Source: Burkholderia paludis (GTDB lineage Bacteria; Pseudomonadota; Gammaproteobacteria; Burkholderiales; Burkholderiaceae). Taken from it: a DNA stretch of 34,557 bases. Under the pieces are notes generated by a model, which saw only the letters and a program-made list of their open reading frames with translations, was not told where the DNA came from and did not search any database. Positions 10,201-17,991 of the stretch are shown here, one piece after another. The stretch lies in the NCBI RefSeq assembly GCF_000732615.1, contig NZ_JPGL01000089.1, forward strand, positions 1 to 34,557. Direction: 5' to 3'. Every line of letters begins with the position of its first letter. The stretch's first letter is position 1. Both the position numbers and the translations under genes were made by a program.

Positions 10201-13200
10201 TATGACGAACCTTTTGGCAATGTTACCGACGATTTAGAGCGTATCCGGCGTGGTCGCGAGTGGTTGGCGGACCAAAGTGACATCACCTTGCTACGAACCC
10301 AAAGTCTCTGGTCAGACCTTAATGATCGCGTGATCGAACTCGCGCCGTATTTCACGACCGCCGAACACTCGGCCCAGCAGGACTCCCAAACGCTCGACCG
10401 TTACGAAAAACTCTTTAAAGCAGGTGATTTGAACTTGTTGTCGTGTTCTACCACCATGGAGATGGGCATCGACATTGGCGGTATCAGCGAAGTAGCTATG
10501 AATAACGTGCCACCACACCCCGCCAACTATCTGCAGCGGGCGGGCCGCGCTGGCCGACGCAAAGAAGCGCGCTCCCTTGCGATGACGTTATGCAAGGCCA
10601 ATCCGCATGACCAGTCCGTCTTCTCGAAAACGCGCTGGGCGTTCGATACGCCGTTGCCCGCGCCGCGTGTCTCACTCGATAGCGCAGCGATTGTGCAGCG
10701 CCATGTTCACTCGCTCCTGTTGTCTCGTTTCCTGGTCGACGCACTGGTAGGCAGCGGACAGGAACAGACGAAGCTGGCGTGTGGTCCGTTCTTTATCGGG
10801 AAAGGCTCCTTGGCCGACCGTTTTGTCGCATGGTGCTGCGGAAAGCCCCATCTCCAATCCACCCAGCTCGAGTCCGGACTCCAGCAGCTTCTGCGAAATA
10901 GCATCTTTGAAGGTTTGGATCTCGCTCGCGTGCTGGACAAGGCCGCGGATGAGATGAGTGAAGTCACGAACAGTTGGCGAATCGAGTGGGAAAACCTCGA
11001 ACGAGAGGCCAATGAAATTCGAAAAGGGGGGGAGAGCTCACCGGCATTCCGTGCCGTCGAGCTGCATCAGAAGCGGCTTAGAGATGAATATCTGTTAAGA
11101 GAACTTGCGACCCGGGGCTTTCTTCCGGGTTATGGCTTTCCTACGCACATTGCATCGTTCGATAACCTCACCTATGGCCGGATGTCGCGTCAGAAGGCAA
11201 CTGACTCCTCCCGTGACGACAATCGATATAGGCGTCGCGAGCTGGCCAGCAGAGACTTGATGACAGCGCTGCGAGAGTATGCACCGGGATCGGAGGTCGT
11301 GATGGATGGTTTGGTCTATCGATCGGCCGGTGTCACGCTCAATTGGCATATTCCAGCAGATCAACAAAACGCGCGGGAAATTCAAGATATTCGTCATGCT
11401 TGGCGTTGTCAGCATTGCGGTGCGAGTGGATCCACTCATAGCCTCGAAGCGGCCAGGCGCTGTGATGCGTGTGGTCAGGACATTGAGACGAACAACATAC
11501 GCGAGTTCCTCGAACCCGCCGGTTTTGCTGTCGACTTTTATCGCGAACCTGGCAACGACGTTTCGACGCAACATTTTGTCCCGGTTGAACCGCCGTGGAT
11601 TAACGCACGAGATCCCTGGAATCCGCTACCGAACCCGGAACTGGGACAGTTCCGTTCATCCGTCAAAGGGCACGTATTCCACCAGTCACGAGGCATCAAT
11701 GGGACGGGTTATGCCCTCTGTCTTGAATGCGGCCGAGCAGAGCCGATGCAAGGTAGCGGAGCTATGCCAGCCATCTTCGAGAGGCCGCACACCAAGCTGC
11801 GTCGTGCGAAGGAAGATGATTTATTCTGCAAGGGCAGTGACAGTCCTTGGAAGATCAAATATGGCATCACGTTGGGGCATGAGGCCTGGACCGATGTGTT
11901 GGAAATTCAGCTCAAGTCGGAAGATGGCATCTGGCTGAATGACTCAACCGTCGCGCTCACGCTTGCCGTGGCGTTGCGCGACTCCATGGCAGAAGCACTC
12001 GGCGTCCAGGCAACTGAGCTTGGCTGCGATATCAAACCGTCAAAGCCTGCCGCAGGGCAGAGATGTCAATCGATCCTGATCTTCGATCGATATGCCGCAG
12101 GATACGCATCGAGCGCAGAACGCTATCTGGGCACAGTGCTTTTCCAGAAAGCTCGGGAGCGGCTAAATTGCCTAGCCAATTGTGATAGCGCTTGTCCGCA
12201 CTGCGTGTTGGATTTTGATCAACGCTTTGCTGCTGAAAACTTGAACCGCCGCGCAGCGCTTGAGTTTCTCAGTGAGAACTGGCTCGCAGGTCTTCATCTG
12301 CCTGAGCAATATGCATTCTTCGGTTCAGATTCGCGGCCGGAATATTTGCCACTCACAGAGGCAATTTGGATGGCTGTTAGACGCAATGGGACCGGCGGCG
12401 TACGGCTGTTCACCGGGGGAGCGAATGAGGCCTGGGATATCGCACCTTCGCCTCTTAGAGATTTCGCATATCGACTGGCAGGCCATGAAATTCCGGTGGA
12501 AATCGTCATTCCCGATCAGGCAATGTCTCACCTGGACGAGTCGGACCGATTCCTGCTGGCTAGTCTCTCGGACCACTCCAGAATCTCCATCCGAACAATT
12601 AAAGCCGCTCAACGATGTGGCGCTGGCTGGCTCGTGGCCGAAACGATCGAAGGTGCAACCATTCGATGGGGAATTGACTACGAAAACGCGATCGCATTTG
12701 GTCCAGCGTGGGGCACCAGCAAGGGATTATTGATTCGCTCAGAAACGGGTGAACCGGTAACGATAACGACCGCCCCACTTACTGCCGCCATTATCCGGCC
12801 AAAGCAACTGGATGCTGGCGATCGTGAGGTCGAGATCCACCATGAATTGGATGGGCCACTCCAAGGATTTGGCAAACGCCTTTGGAAGCAGATCGCAGAG
12901 CATCACCCTGCGACACAGCTTCTCCTTGATGATGAAGACGACGACCTCGTGTCGCTCACGTATCGTGATCGCTATCTGTTTACTCCGCTGTCTGTCGCGG
13001 TACTGGCAGAACTAGTAGGAGGTTTGCGTGAATGGATAGGTCAAGCACGTTGGGCGAGTGAACCGTTCCGAGTGGTGACCACAAATCGTCGGGCCACCGG
13101 CGAAAACACCGCAAAAAATACAGTTTGGTCGGACTGGCCGGAAATGGAGACGCGGAATGCGGTGCTGAAATCCACGCTCAACTACATCGGGGTGGATACC

Positions 13201-13464
13201 ATCCCTGTGCTAGCCGATAACTCTTCGACTGGGCACGGTCGACTGCTTGAGAGTGGATGGTCGTCAGGGAAGAAATTGACCTTGCGTCTGGACCAAGGCG
13301 TGTCGTACTGGCGCGCAGCTCATTCGACTAACCCGCATGCACGCTACTTCGATTTCGGACCAGGAGCCTCTGACGCGAAGGGCAAGCAGTTGGCTGAACT
13401 GGCTATCTCACTAGAGGGCGCTCAGTTACCGACCCAACTCTTCGTGAAGGTTCGCAACGCTTAG
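7213..13464 (+). CDS. druE: Druantia type III helicase DruE (DEAD/DEAH box, DUF1998)
   Basis: This 2,083-residue SF2 helicase is the hallmark Druantia protein. A Q-motif-like QCPYTHQLAAW lies at about 101, Walker A GTGSGKT at 127-133, DEAH at 260-263 and motif III SAT at 297-299. A long insert carries paired cysteines (CDCGSP..SCGDCG, then CPVC), probably zinc knuckles. The second RecA lobe has MEMGIDIGG at about 1082 and QRAGRAGRR at about 1108. A DUF1998/MZB-type cluster follows, with Cys1657, Cys1661 and Cys1664 in CDSACPHC. Some 400 further residues after this cluster match no motif I know. The start has a weak ribosome site and lies seven bases after druH, so translation is probably coupled. 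The frame is unbroken throughout. Confidence 0.87.
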   Translation: MTPYFSELFPVLAERAKLSATSRLGFANAPLQRHLSDVFGRPYGEPGAFLADPTFEAVFGWHSADATMSDLAGSLLTHDLIRAMDAPPAELAGEYRFASSQCPYTHQLAAWKVLTRETPQSLVVASGTGSGKTECFMVPILDRLCRLRAQQQSKLIGVRALFLYPLNALINSQRERLRAWTDAFGEDVRFSLYNGTTPEKLPERNRQGAKNEVADRETLRASPPPILVTNSTMLEYMLVRTADAPILAQSQGKLEWVVLDEAHTYVGSQAAEASLLIRRVLHGFGVTSDQVRFVATSATIGDPEGEAGKKLKQFLADVAGVSPDRVHLVAGKRRIPSMVGQQSHGAMALDNLVNIDSGQEKSSHRYEALTGEITARKLRDLFVGDPERQPVQRLSDVCAALFEKRNNYSVAQQHEALRWLDLLSGTRDSDGEVFLPLRAHGFHQTLSGLWACADAACSHKVNTHLSDANWPFGQVYLDPRKHCDCGSPVYEVISCGDCGTVHLLAGAHRGVLTHLQPQAALDEFELEVESNERAEADDGDDEDHDEEPPSSKQSKVLIVNRPLQHVGPLDIDRTSRQITEPSGDALRVLAHEDGGEGLMCPVCSGTESAKERLFQSSRLGAPFLLGGILPTLLEFAPDGDKPADHPCRGRRLLTFNDSRQGTARIAAKLQQDAERNRVRGLVYHLALQYGRGQASALTEGLKSDIRALEAAQAITPIPALDQMLAGKKAELAKLTRPAPIPFNDLAQQLANQGRDFDDMLTHYRRLSPGTFGDSSGPVELARMFLVREFGRRPKRLNNLESMGLVAVQYPALETLSQGIPSAVRDVGLDYAAWKDFLKICLDFYIRGGGSLAITPSWRNWLGIPFPQTQLVSRDEQETGRTQRRWPRAKRSGMQSILVRILAYAIKADITSAYGEDRVDAVLLAAWETLGSLGLLTQSGNGRVLALTSIAFSPMAEAWVCPVTRRFLDTTLRGISPYLPKQATDETTLCQKVAIPLYDEPFGNVTDDLERIRRGREWLADQSDITLLRTQSLWSDLNDRVIELAPYFTTAEHSAQQDSQTLDRYEKLFKAGDLNLLSCSTTMEMGIDIGGISEVAMNNVPPHPANYLQRAGRAGRRKEARSLAMTLCKANPHDQSVFSKTRWAFDTPLPAPRVSLDSAAIVQRHVHSLLLSRFLVDALVGSGQEQTKLACGPFFIGKGSLADRFVAWCCGKPHLQSTQLESGLQQLLRNSIFEGLDLARVLDKAADEMSEVTNSWRIEWENLEREANEIRKGGESSPAFRAVELHQKRLRDEYLLRELATRGFLPGYGFPTHIASFDNLTYGRMSRQKATDSSRDDNRYRRRELASRDLMTALREYAPGSEVVMDGLVYRSAGVTLNWHIPADQQNAREIQDIRHAWRCQHCGASGSTHSLEAARRCDACGQDIETNNIREFLEPAGFAVDFYREPGNDVSTQHFVPVEPPWINARDPWNPLPNPELGQFRSSVKGHVFHQSRGINGTGYALCLECGRAEPMQGSGAMPAIFERPHTKLRRAKEDDLFCKGSDSPWKIKYGITLGHEAWTDVLEIQLKSEDGIWLNDSTVALTLAVALRDSMAEALGVQATELGCDIKPSKPAAGQRCQSILIFDRYAAGYASSAERYLGTVLFQKARERLNCLANCDSACPHCVLDFDQRFAAENLNRRAALEFLSENWLAGLHLPEQYAFFGSDSRPEYLPLTEAIWMAVRRNGTGGVRLFTGGANEAWDIAPSPLRDFAYRLAGHEIPVEIVIPDQAMSHLDESDRFLLASLSDHSRISIRTIKAAQRCGAGWLVAETIEGATIRWGIDYENAIAFGPAWGTSKGLLIRSETGEPVTITTAPLTAAIIRPKQLDAGDREVEIHHELDGPLQGFGKRLWKQIAEHHPATQLLLDDEDDDLVSLTYRDRYLFTPLSVAVLAELVGGLREWIGQARWASEPFRVVTTNRRATGENTAKNTVWSDWPEMETRNAVLKSTLNYIGVDTIPVLADNSSTGHGRLLESGWSSGKKLTLRLDQGVSYWRAAHSTNPHARYFDFGPGASDAKGKQLAELAISLEGAQLPTQLFVKVRNA

Positions 13465-13812
13465 AGCGAAATCTCTGATGCCTCAGGCCCGATGAAAGAC
13501 ATCGCTTGGGGCAGCAGGCGTGCCGTCAGAGCTTATCGGTGTTCTACGTGCGCGTCGCGAGCTGCTCGAGGAACTCGAGATCGCACACGGTGACGGCAGC
13601 TTCCCGCACCGGCTCGCGCAACGAGCTGCTTGAAGTGCGCGATGATCGTTGCGTGATTGAGCCGACGGAAAATGGACCCACTTGGGGGCAAAATTCAATC
13701 GGCGCGGACAGTCCATTGATTCTTGTTCGACTAGTGGGGAATGATAGTGCTTTTGATTCTGGCGGTCTGCCGACTGCGAGATGCTACGTAACTGATAAGA
13801 ATAGGGTTTGAG
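13465..13812 (+). mobile_element. Scar of an IS21-family element (istB debris and one end)
   Basis: Between 13,540 and 13,632 the DNA encodes, in two adjacent frames, pieces that join into an IstB-like stretch: SVFYVRV, then a one-base shift, then ELLEELEIAHGDGSFPHRLA and a stop. IstB is the ATPase helper of IS21-family transposition. About 30 bases later, GGAAAATGGACCCACTTGGG (13,668-13,687) resembles an IS21-type terminal repeat. No intact transposase remains. The last 100 bases before 13,813 are AT-richer and presumably hold the promoter of the next gene. The family assignment is from memory of the IstB motif, not a search. Confidence 0.45.
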
Positions 13813-14985
13813 ATGTCCACAGCAATCCAATATTGGCGGGTTGGGAGCAGTACCGAAGAGCGACTTGATTTGACTCCTGCCGAGGTGGCGGGCCATCTTA
13901 TCGCTGATTGGATACCTAGCCTGCCATCTGTCTCGGCTGTCGACTTGATGGGCTGGCCTCACTACCTTTTGAAGGGCGTCGGGCATTCTCATAGCCCTTA
14001 TCTTGCTATCGACGAACAGGTATCGGCGTGTGAGCGTCAATGGAAAGGGGTAATGTCGTGGATGCTGGGCGTGGCTTGTGCGCGTAAGGTGCTTTCTGAG
14101 GAAGGGTATCAATGGATTGCACCCGTAAGCGCCTTCTATCCCAATCAAATTACGCCGGTGAGTACTTTGAATTGGCATCCAATCTATCCCCCGTCGGTTC
14201 TCAAGATCGATAGAGACCCAGCAAGTTCGACGAATCTTCGCCCCGACTATATTGCACTTCGCTCGATTGGCGGCAATCTTGAGTGGGCTCTCGCTGAGTC
14301 TAAGGGAACGAGCGCGTCGCTTTCCTCCATGGCTTGTCCGCGAGCATGGCGTGATCAAGTGCGTAACGCTGTTGTTCATGTGACGCGACCAAAGGTCAGC
14401 GGCACGAACATCCCGATCTCGAGACATATCGTAGTCGCCACGCGGGTAAATCCGAACGCCAAGCGCGCGATGACCCGCAGGCTCCAAGTCCGTGCTTGGA
14501 ATTCTTCTGTACCACCTACCCCCATAGATTCGAATGGGGCGGAGATCGAAGTAATGGCGGCACATCTGTACGGCCTGTGCCGCAACCTGTCGCTATTCCG
14601 GAACGCCGACGCGATTGCTGCTGCGAGCCGGTTGCGCGGACGAGCGCAGGTTCGGAATAGCGATTGGCAGCATCTCACATCTGCGAACGAGGCCGCGGAT
14701 GAGGAGCTCTACCGGAGAAATGTTCGTCTCGAAGGGGGGCGCGCAATTTTTAGTTTCCCGGTGGCCGGAGAGCGAGGAGAATCACCAACCCTGAGGATCA
14801 CTCTAGAGTCCCCTACGGTTGAGCTTCTGAGGGCCATACGTAAGTTTGGCGTGATCGACCATGACGCTCGCTATCAAATCGAAATTTCAGCAGGAGAGCT
14901 GAGTGATTGGTATGCAGAACGACGTGCGTTTAGATCGGAACATGTGTCTGTTCTCCGCGAGGGAATTGTCGTCGAACTGGCCTAG
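13813..14985 (+). CDS. Unrecognised 390-aa protein with a possible PD-(D/E)xK nuclease site
   Basis: I do not recognise this family. In the middle of the protein Asp145 (in LRPDYIAL) is followed 17 residues later by Glu162-Ser-Lys164 (in WALAESKGT). That is the spacing and setting of a PD-(D/E)xK nuclease core: the Asp at a strand start, then a hydrophobic strand ending ExK. The region before it has a Trp-rich stretch (WKGVMSWMLGVACARK). The C-terminal 100 residues look like a small mixed alpha/beta domain, ending IVVELA. There is no signal peptide or membrane segment, so it should be cytoplasmic. It stands alone: an IS21 scar separates it from druE and a 250-base gap from the GHKL-ATPase gene. 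Defence-island context and a nuclease-like core suggest an anti-phage role, but this is inference. Confidence 0.7.
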   Translation: MSTAIQYWRVGSSTEERLDLTPAEVAGHLIADWIPSLPSVSAVDLMGWPHYLLKGVGHSHSPYLAIDEQVSACERQWKGVMSWMLGVACARKVLSEEGYQWIAPVSAFYPNQITPVSTLNWHPIYPPSVLKIDRDPASSTNLRPDYIALRSIGGNLEWALAESKGTSASLSSMACPRAWRDQVRNAVVHVTRPKVSGTNIPISRHIVVATRVNPNAKRAMTRRLQVRAWNSSVPPTPIDSNGAEIEVMAAHLYGLCRNLSLFRNADAIAAASRLRGRAQVRNSDWQHLTSANEAADEELYRRNVRLEGGRAIFSFPVAGERGESPTLRITLESPTVELLRAIRKFGVIDHDARYQIEISAGELSDWYAERRAFRSEHVSVLREGIVVELA

Positions 14986-15238
14986 TATGAACGAGCTCTC
15001 TAATCGCCCTTGCAAAGCAATCTGCGCCGCAAAGGCGTGACAATAGGTTCAAGGGGCAAGCAAATACTGTATTTTTATACAGAAATCCAGCAGGTGCGCG
15101 ACACCACGGCCAAGGCGTAGTTGCGGCGGAGCGTTACGACGCCGATGGCATAGAGCTTCCGGGCCCACCAACGGTAGAATGCCGCGATACAAAGTGGCGC
15201 GGCGGACGGCGCCAGACGATAGGACGGGAGAAGGGGTT
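14986..15238 (+). other. Regulatory spacer upstream of the GHKL-ATPase gene
   Basis: This 253-base spacer contains no convincing gene. It holds a perfect LexA-type operator at 15067-15082 (listed separately) and, at 15226-15233, the purine-rich ribosome site of the next gene. The operator is about 155 bases from that start, so a long leader or a lost small gene may lie between them. Confidence 0.5.
15067..15082 (+). promoter_or_regulatory. LexA (SOS) box
   Basis: The site CTGTATTTTTATACAG fits the proteobacterial LexA operator CTGT-N8-ACAG exactly. Its flanks TA and AA nearly complete the extended E. coli form (TACTGT...ACAGTA). LexA would repress transcription here until DNA damage triggers its self-cleavage. 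The only intact gene downstream on this strand is the GHKL-ATPase/nuclease gene. One such site is expected by chance rarely but not never in this much DNA. Confidence 0.65.
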
Positions 15239-17251
15239 ATGGCGGCAGAACAGTATCCAGTTGAGGTGCAGTCGGACTTCCTCGAGAAGATCACGCGCGC
15301 TCGCCCTATCCCGGCGCTGGCTGAACTGATCTGGAACGCGTTCGACGCTGACGCCACGGTCGTGGACGTCTCGTTCGAGTACAACGACCTCGGGGCGCTG
15401 GACGCCATCGTTGTCAAAGACAACGGCGAGGGCATCGGTCGTACGGACGCCCCCGGCTTTTTCCGTTTCCTTGGCGGCTCGTGGAAAAAGTCCAAATCGC
15501 AAACCGCGTCCGGCCGGTTCCTGCACGGGCAGGAAGGTCGTGGGCGTTTCAAGGCGTTCGCCCTTGGCAACGTCGCCGAATGGGCCGTGGTCTACCGTCG
15601 GGACGGCAAGTGCTGGTCCTACACCATCCGCATGACTGCGCTCGACATTCGCCACGTCAACGTGAGCGATGAGGCGCAGGTCAAGGACGATGCGCAATCT
15701 GGCGTAATGCTCACCATCCGTGAGCCTACCAAGGAGTTCCGGACGTTCACGTCGGACGAAGGTCGTCAGGAGCTGACTGAGGTCTTCGCGCTGTACCTGG
15801 CGGACTATGAAGAAAACGCGAAGATCATTCTGGACGGTCGATCCATCGATCCCGCATCGGCCATTGCTGGTCGCAAGAACTTCAACTTGGACGACGTTGT
15901 GATCGACGGCAAGGAGCACTGGGTGCGTTTGCATGTCGTCGAATGGAAGGCCGCCGGCAACCGCGCGCTGTACCTTTGCAACCAGCAACGTTTCCCGCTT
16001 GTGCAGGTGGACCGTCGCTTCCACATCGGCAACTTCACGTTCTCTGGCTACCTGTACTCGCCGTATTTCGACCTCGCGCAGAAGGAGGGGACGGTCGATC
16101 TCGCGGAAATGCAGACCGCAGTCGTTGACGCCATCACGCAGGCGCAGCAAACGATCAAGGATCACTTCCGTACCCGAGCGGCGGAGCAGGCGAGAACGGT
16201 CGTGGAGGAGTGGAAGGATGAAGAGGTCTATCCGTTCGCGGGCGACCCGGTGTCGCCGGTCGAAAAGGTAGAACGTCAGGTGTTCGACATCGTGGCCGTA
16301 AACGTGGCGCGGCACCTGCCGGACTTCAGCGCGACGCAAAGCAAGAACAAGGCGTTTCAACTTCGGATGCTGCGCCAGGCGATCGAGCGTAGCCCGGAAG
16401 ACTTGCAGGTCATCTTGGACGAGGTGCTTCGACTGCCGAAACGGCAACAGGAAGAACTGGCGCAACTCCTGCGCGACACGACGCTCTCTTCGATCATCGG
16501 GGCCGCGAAGGTGGTCTCGGACCGCTTGAAGTTTCTCAACGGTTTGGAGGCCGTGCTCTTCGACCCAGAGCCCAAAAAGCGCCTGAAAGAGCGATCGCAG
16601 TTGCATCGCATCATCGCTCAGAACTGCTGGCTCTTTGGCGAAGAATTCAGCCTGTCGGTGGACGACCAGTCGCTGACCCAGGTTCTGATCGAGCACAAGA
16701 AGATACTGGATCCGAAGATCGTTATCGACGAACCAGTGAAGCACATTTCGCAGACGCGGGGCATCGTGGATCTGATGCTTTCGAGGGCGACGAAACAGCA
16801 CCGGGCGAACCGTTTGTCGCACCTCGTCGTCGAACTAAAAGCGCCAAAGGTGCCCATCGGTTCGGACGAGGTGACGCAGATTCAGGGCTACGCGTTTTCA
16901 GTGATGGCGGACCCGCGCTTCTCCAAAGTCGGGGTGACGTGGAACTTTTGGGCGATCAGCGACGAACTCCGACCCTATACCGAGCACTTGGTGAAGGACG
17001 AGAGCGGTCTGATTCTGGAAAAGCCGAACGTCAACATCTACGCGAAGACGTGGGCGCAGGTGCTCGACGAAAACCGCGCACGGTTGAAGTTCTTCCAGGA
17101 CCATCTTGACGTACAGGTTGATCGCGACGCGTCGCTCAAATACCTGCAACAGCGCTACGCAGCTTACCTCGAAGGCGTGTTCGAGGTTGAAGATTCGGAC
17201 GCGGAAACGGAGGTAGACGCTGCGCGGGAAGCCGACGCAGCGTCTGCCTGA
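15239..17251 (+). CDS. GHKL (Hsp90-type) ATPase fused to a PD-(D/E)xK nuclease-like domain
   Basis: A 670-residue protein. The N-terminal 200 residues carry the Bergerat ATP-binding fold: N-box ELIWNAFDADA (Glu29, Asn33), G1 motif KDNGEGI (Asp61-Asn-Gly63) and G2 glycine loop HGQEGRGRF (96-104). A transducer-like region and a long helical segment follow, as in MutL/MORC-type proteins. The C-terminal part has a nuclease-like core: Asp511 in RGIVDLML and Glu532-Leu-Lys534 in HLVVELKAP, then QIQGYAFSV. A nucleotide-gated nuclease is the obvious reading. The ATG at 15239 has GAGAAGG five bases upstream; the in-frame ATG at 15179 has none. It stands alone as a single gene behind a LexA box. I cannot assign it to a named defence system. 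Confidence 0.82.
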   Translation: MAAEQYPVEVQSDFLEKITRARPIPALAELIWNAFDADATVVDVSFEYNDLGALDAIVVKDNGEGIGRTDAPGFFRFLGGSWKKSKSQTASGRFLHGQEGRGRFKAFALGNVAEWAVVYRRDGKCWSYTIRMTALDIRHVNVSDEAQVKDDAQSGVMLTIREPTKEFRTFTSDEGRQELTEVFALYLADYEENAKIILDGRSIDPASAIAGRKNFNLDDVVIDGKEHWVRLHVVEWKAAGNRALYLCNQQRFPLVQVDRRFHIGNFTFSGYLYSPYFDLAQKEGTVDLAEMQTAVVDAITQAQQTIKDHFRTRAAEQARTVVEEWKDEEVYPFAGDPVSPVEKVERQVFDIVAVNVARHLPDFSATQSKNKAFQLRMLRQAIERSPEDLQVILDEVLRLPKRQQEELAQLLRDTTLSSIIGAAKVVSDRLKFLNGLEAVLFDPEPKKRLKERSQLHRIIAQNCWLFGEEFSLSVDDQSLTQVLIEHKKILDPKIVIDEPVKHISQTRGIVDLMLSRATKQHRANRLSHLVVELKAPKVPIGSDEVTQIQGYAFSVMADPRFSKVGVTWNFWAISDELRPYTEHLVKDESGLILEKPNVNIYAKTWAQVLDENRARLKFFQDHLDVQVDRDASLKYLQQRYAAYLEGVFEVEDSDAETEVDAAREADAASA

Positions 17252-17818
17252 GCTTTTGTCGCTTAGTGATTCGTCACCGGGGCCGTTGGGCTGCGCGGAG
17301 ACCAGCACGTCATCGCTCTTCGCGCGAACCTGTGCACCCGAACAGGCAGGTCTACCGGTTCACCTCCCAGCAATGGCGCGCCATCCCCGAACAGTGGGAA
17401 GTCGCCGGGCGGGCGTAGGGCAGTGACCCCGCGGGACACCCAGACCGGGAAAGGTGGGCCTCACCCCGAACGGCGCCAGGGGCTGGGGGGCTTCTGACCT
17501 AGCCTGCCCGTTACAACAGCGCGCAAGTAGACCGCATGAGTGTAGGTGATCAATGCCACTCGCGATCATTTCTTGCCTTGGGTCTGGTCCTCGATGAAGC
17601 AGATCGACGACCACATCGAAACGATGCGATGCCAGATCTTCCCGTCAAAGACGAGTGCCCCTTACTGACGGTCGAGTTTGACGCGAGGAGCACGCGAGTT
17701 CGTGCGTCCAGCGCCGTCTAGTAGGCTACAATTGCATGCAGTAGCCATGTGTTGTCGCGCGCGGTTCCTAGTTCCACTAGAGCGTTAAAGCCGGGTTGGC
17801 AATCGAACCAGAGTGTTC
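17252..17818. other. Gene-poor stretch with no recognisable feature
   Basis: About 570 bases carry only short ORFs, none with convincing coding character. One (17536-17721, plus strand) starts with ATG but has no ribosome site. Another frame has MKQIDDHIETMRCQIF, which could be a scrap of a transposase, but I cannot place it. The composition is mixed, as expected for mobile-element debris. Confidence 0.4.
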
Positions 17819-17823
17819 CCGAA

Positions 17824-17847
17824 ATTTGGGGGCATATTTGGGGGCAT
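17824..17847 (+). repeat. Tandem 12-bp direct repeat, possible integrase arm sites
   Basis: Two perfect adjacent copies of ATTTGGGGGCAT occupy 17824-17835 and 17836-17847. The flanking CCGAAATTTGGG of the first copy recurs at 18028-18039. Short G-tract repeats of this kind beside a tRNA-end att site are typical of arm-type binding sites of tyrosine integrases. That reading is inference; no integrase gene is in the window. Confidence 0.5.
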
Positions 17848-17901
17848 GGAAGAAACTGAATATTTCAGAAATCCTTGTGTGGCGGGGCAGTGCTGGATGA
17901 A

Positions 17902-17923
17902 TTCAATTCCTGCAGCCGCACCA
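17902..17923 (+). other. tRNA 3'-end fragment (likely attachment-site scar)
   Basis: TTCAATTCCTGCAGCCGCAC followed by CA reads as the T-loop, the 3' T-stem strand, the 3' acceptor strand and an encoded CCA of a tRNA. The 5' T-stem partner is absent (GATGAA instead of GCAGG), and no rest of a tRNA lies upstream. A terminator hairpin follows 32 bases later, as after a real tRNA gene. This is the pattern left when an island integrates at a tRNA and carries a copy of its 3' end. Confidence 0.5.
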
Positions 17924-17955
17924 AACACTAGTTTCAAGTAGTATCCGGAAGTCCA

Positions 17956-17991
17956 AAAACCCGCGTCCAGCCTAGCGCTGACGCGGGTTTT
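17956..17991. terminator. Rho-independent terminator downstream of the tRNA scar
   Basis: The 12-base stem AAAACCCGCGTC (17956-17967) pairs perfectly with GACGCGGGTTTT (17980-17991) around a 12-base loop, and a T-run continues to 17993. The A-tract on the other side would let it also work on the minus strand. An 11-base direct repeat, TCCGGAAGTCC, flanks it at 17944-17954 and 17997-18007. Confidence 0.8.

Noticed and set aside
13483..14565. 360-codon minus-strand ORF
   Set aside because: It is a shadow of the 13813 gene that also runs through the IS21 scar; no motif and no ribosome site.
15134..16822. 562-codon minus-strand ORF
   Set aside because: It is antisense to the GHKL-ATPase gene, whose motifs are unmistakable, and has Arg/His/Leu-rich shadow composition.
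17797..17815. T-arm-like GGTTCGATT on the minus strand
   Set aside because: The flanking bases do not form a T-stem and no acceptor end follows.
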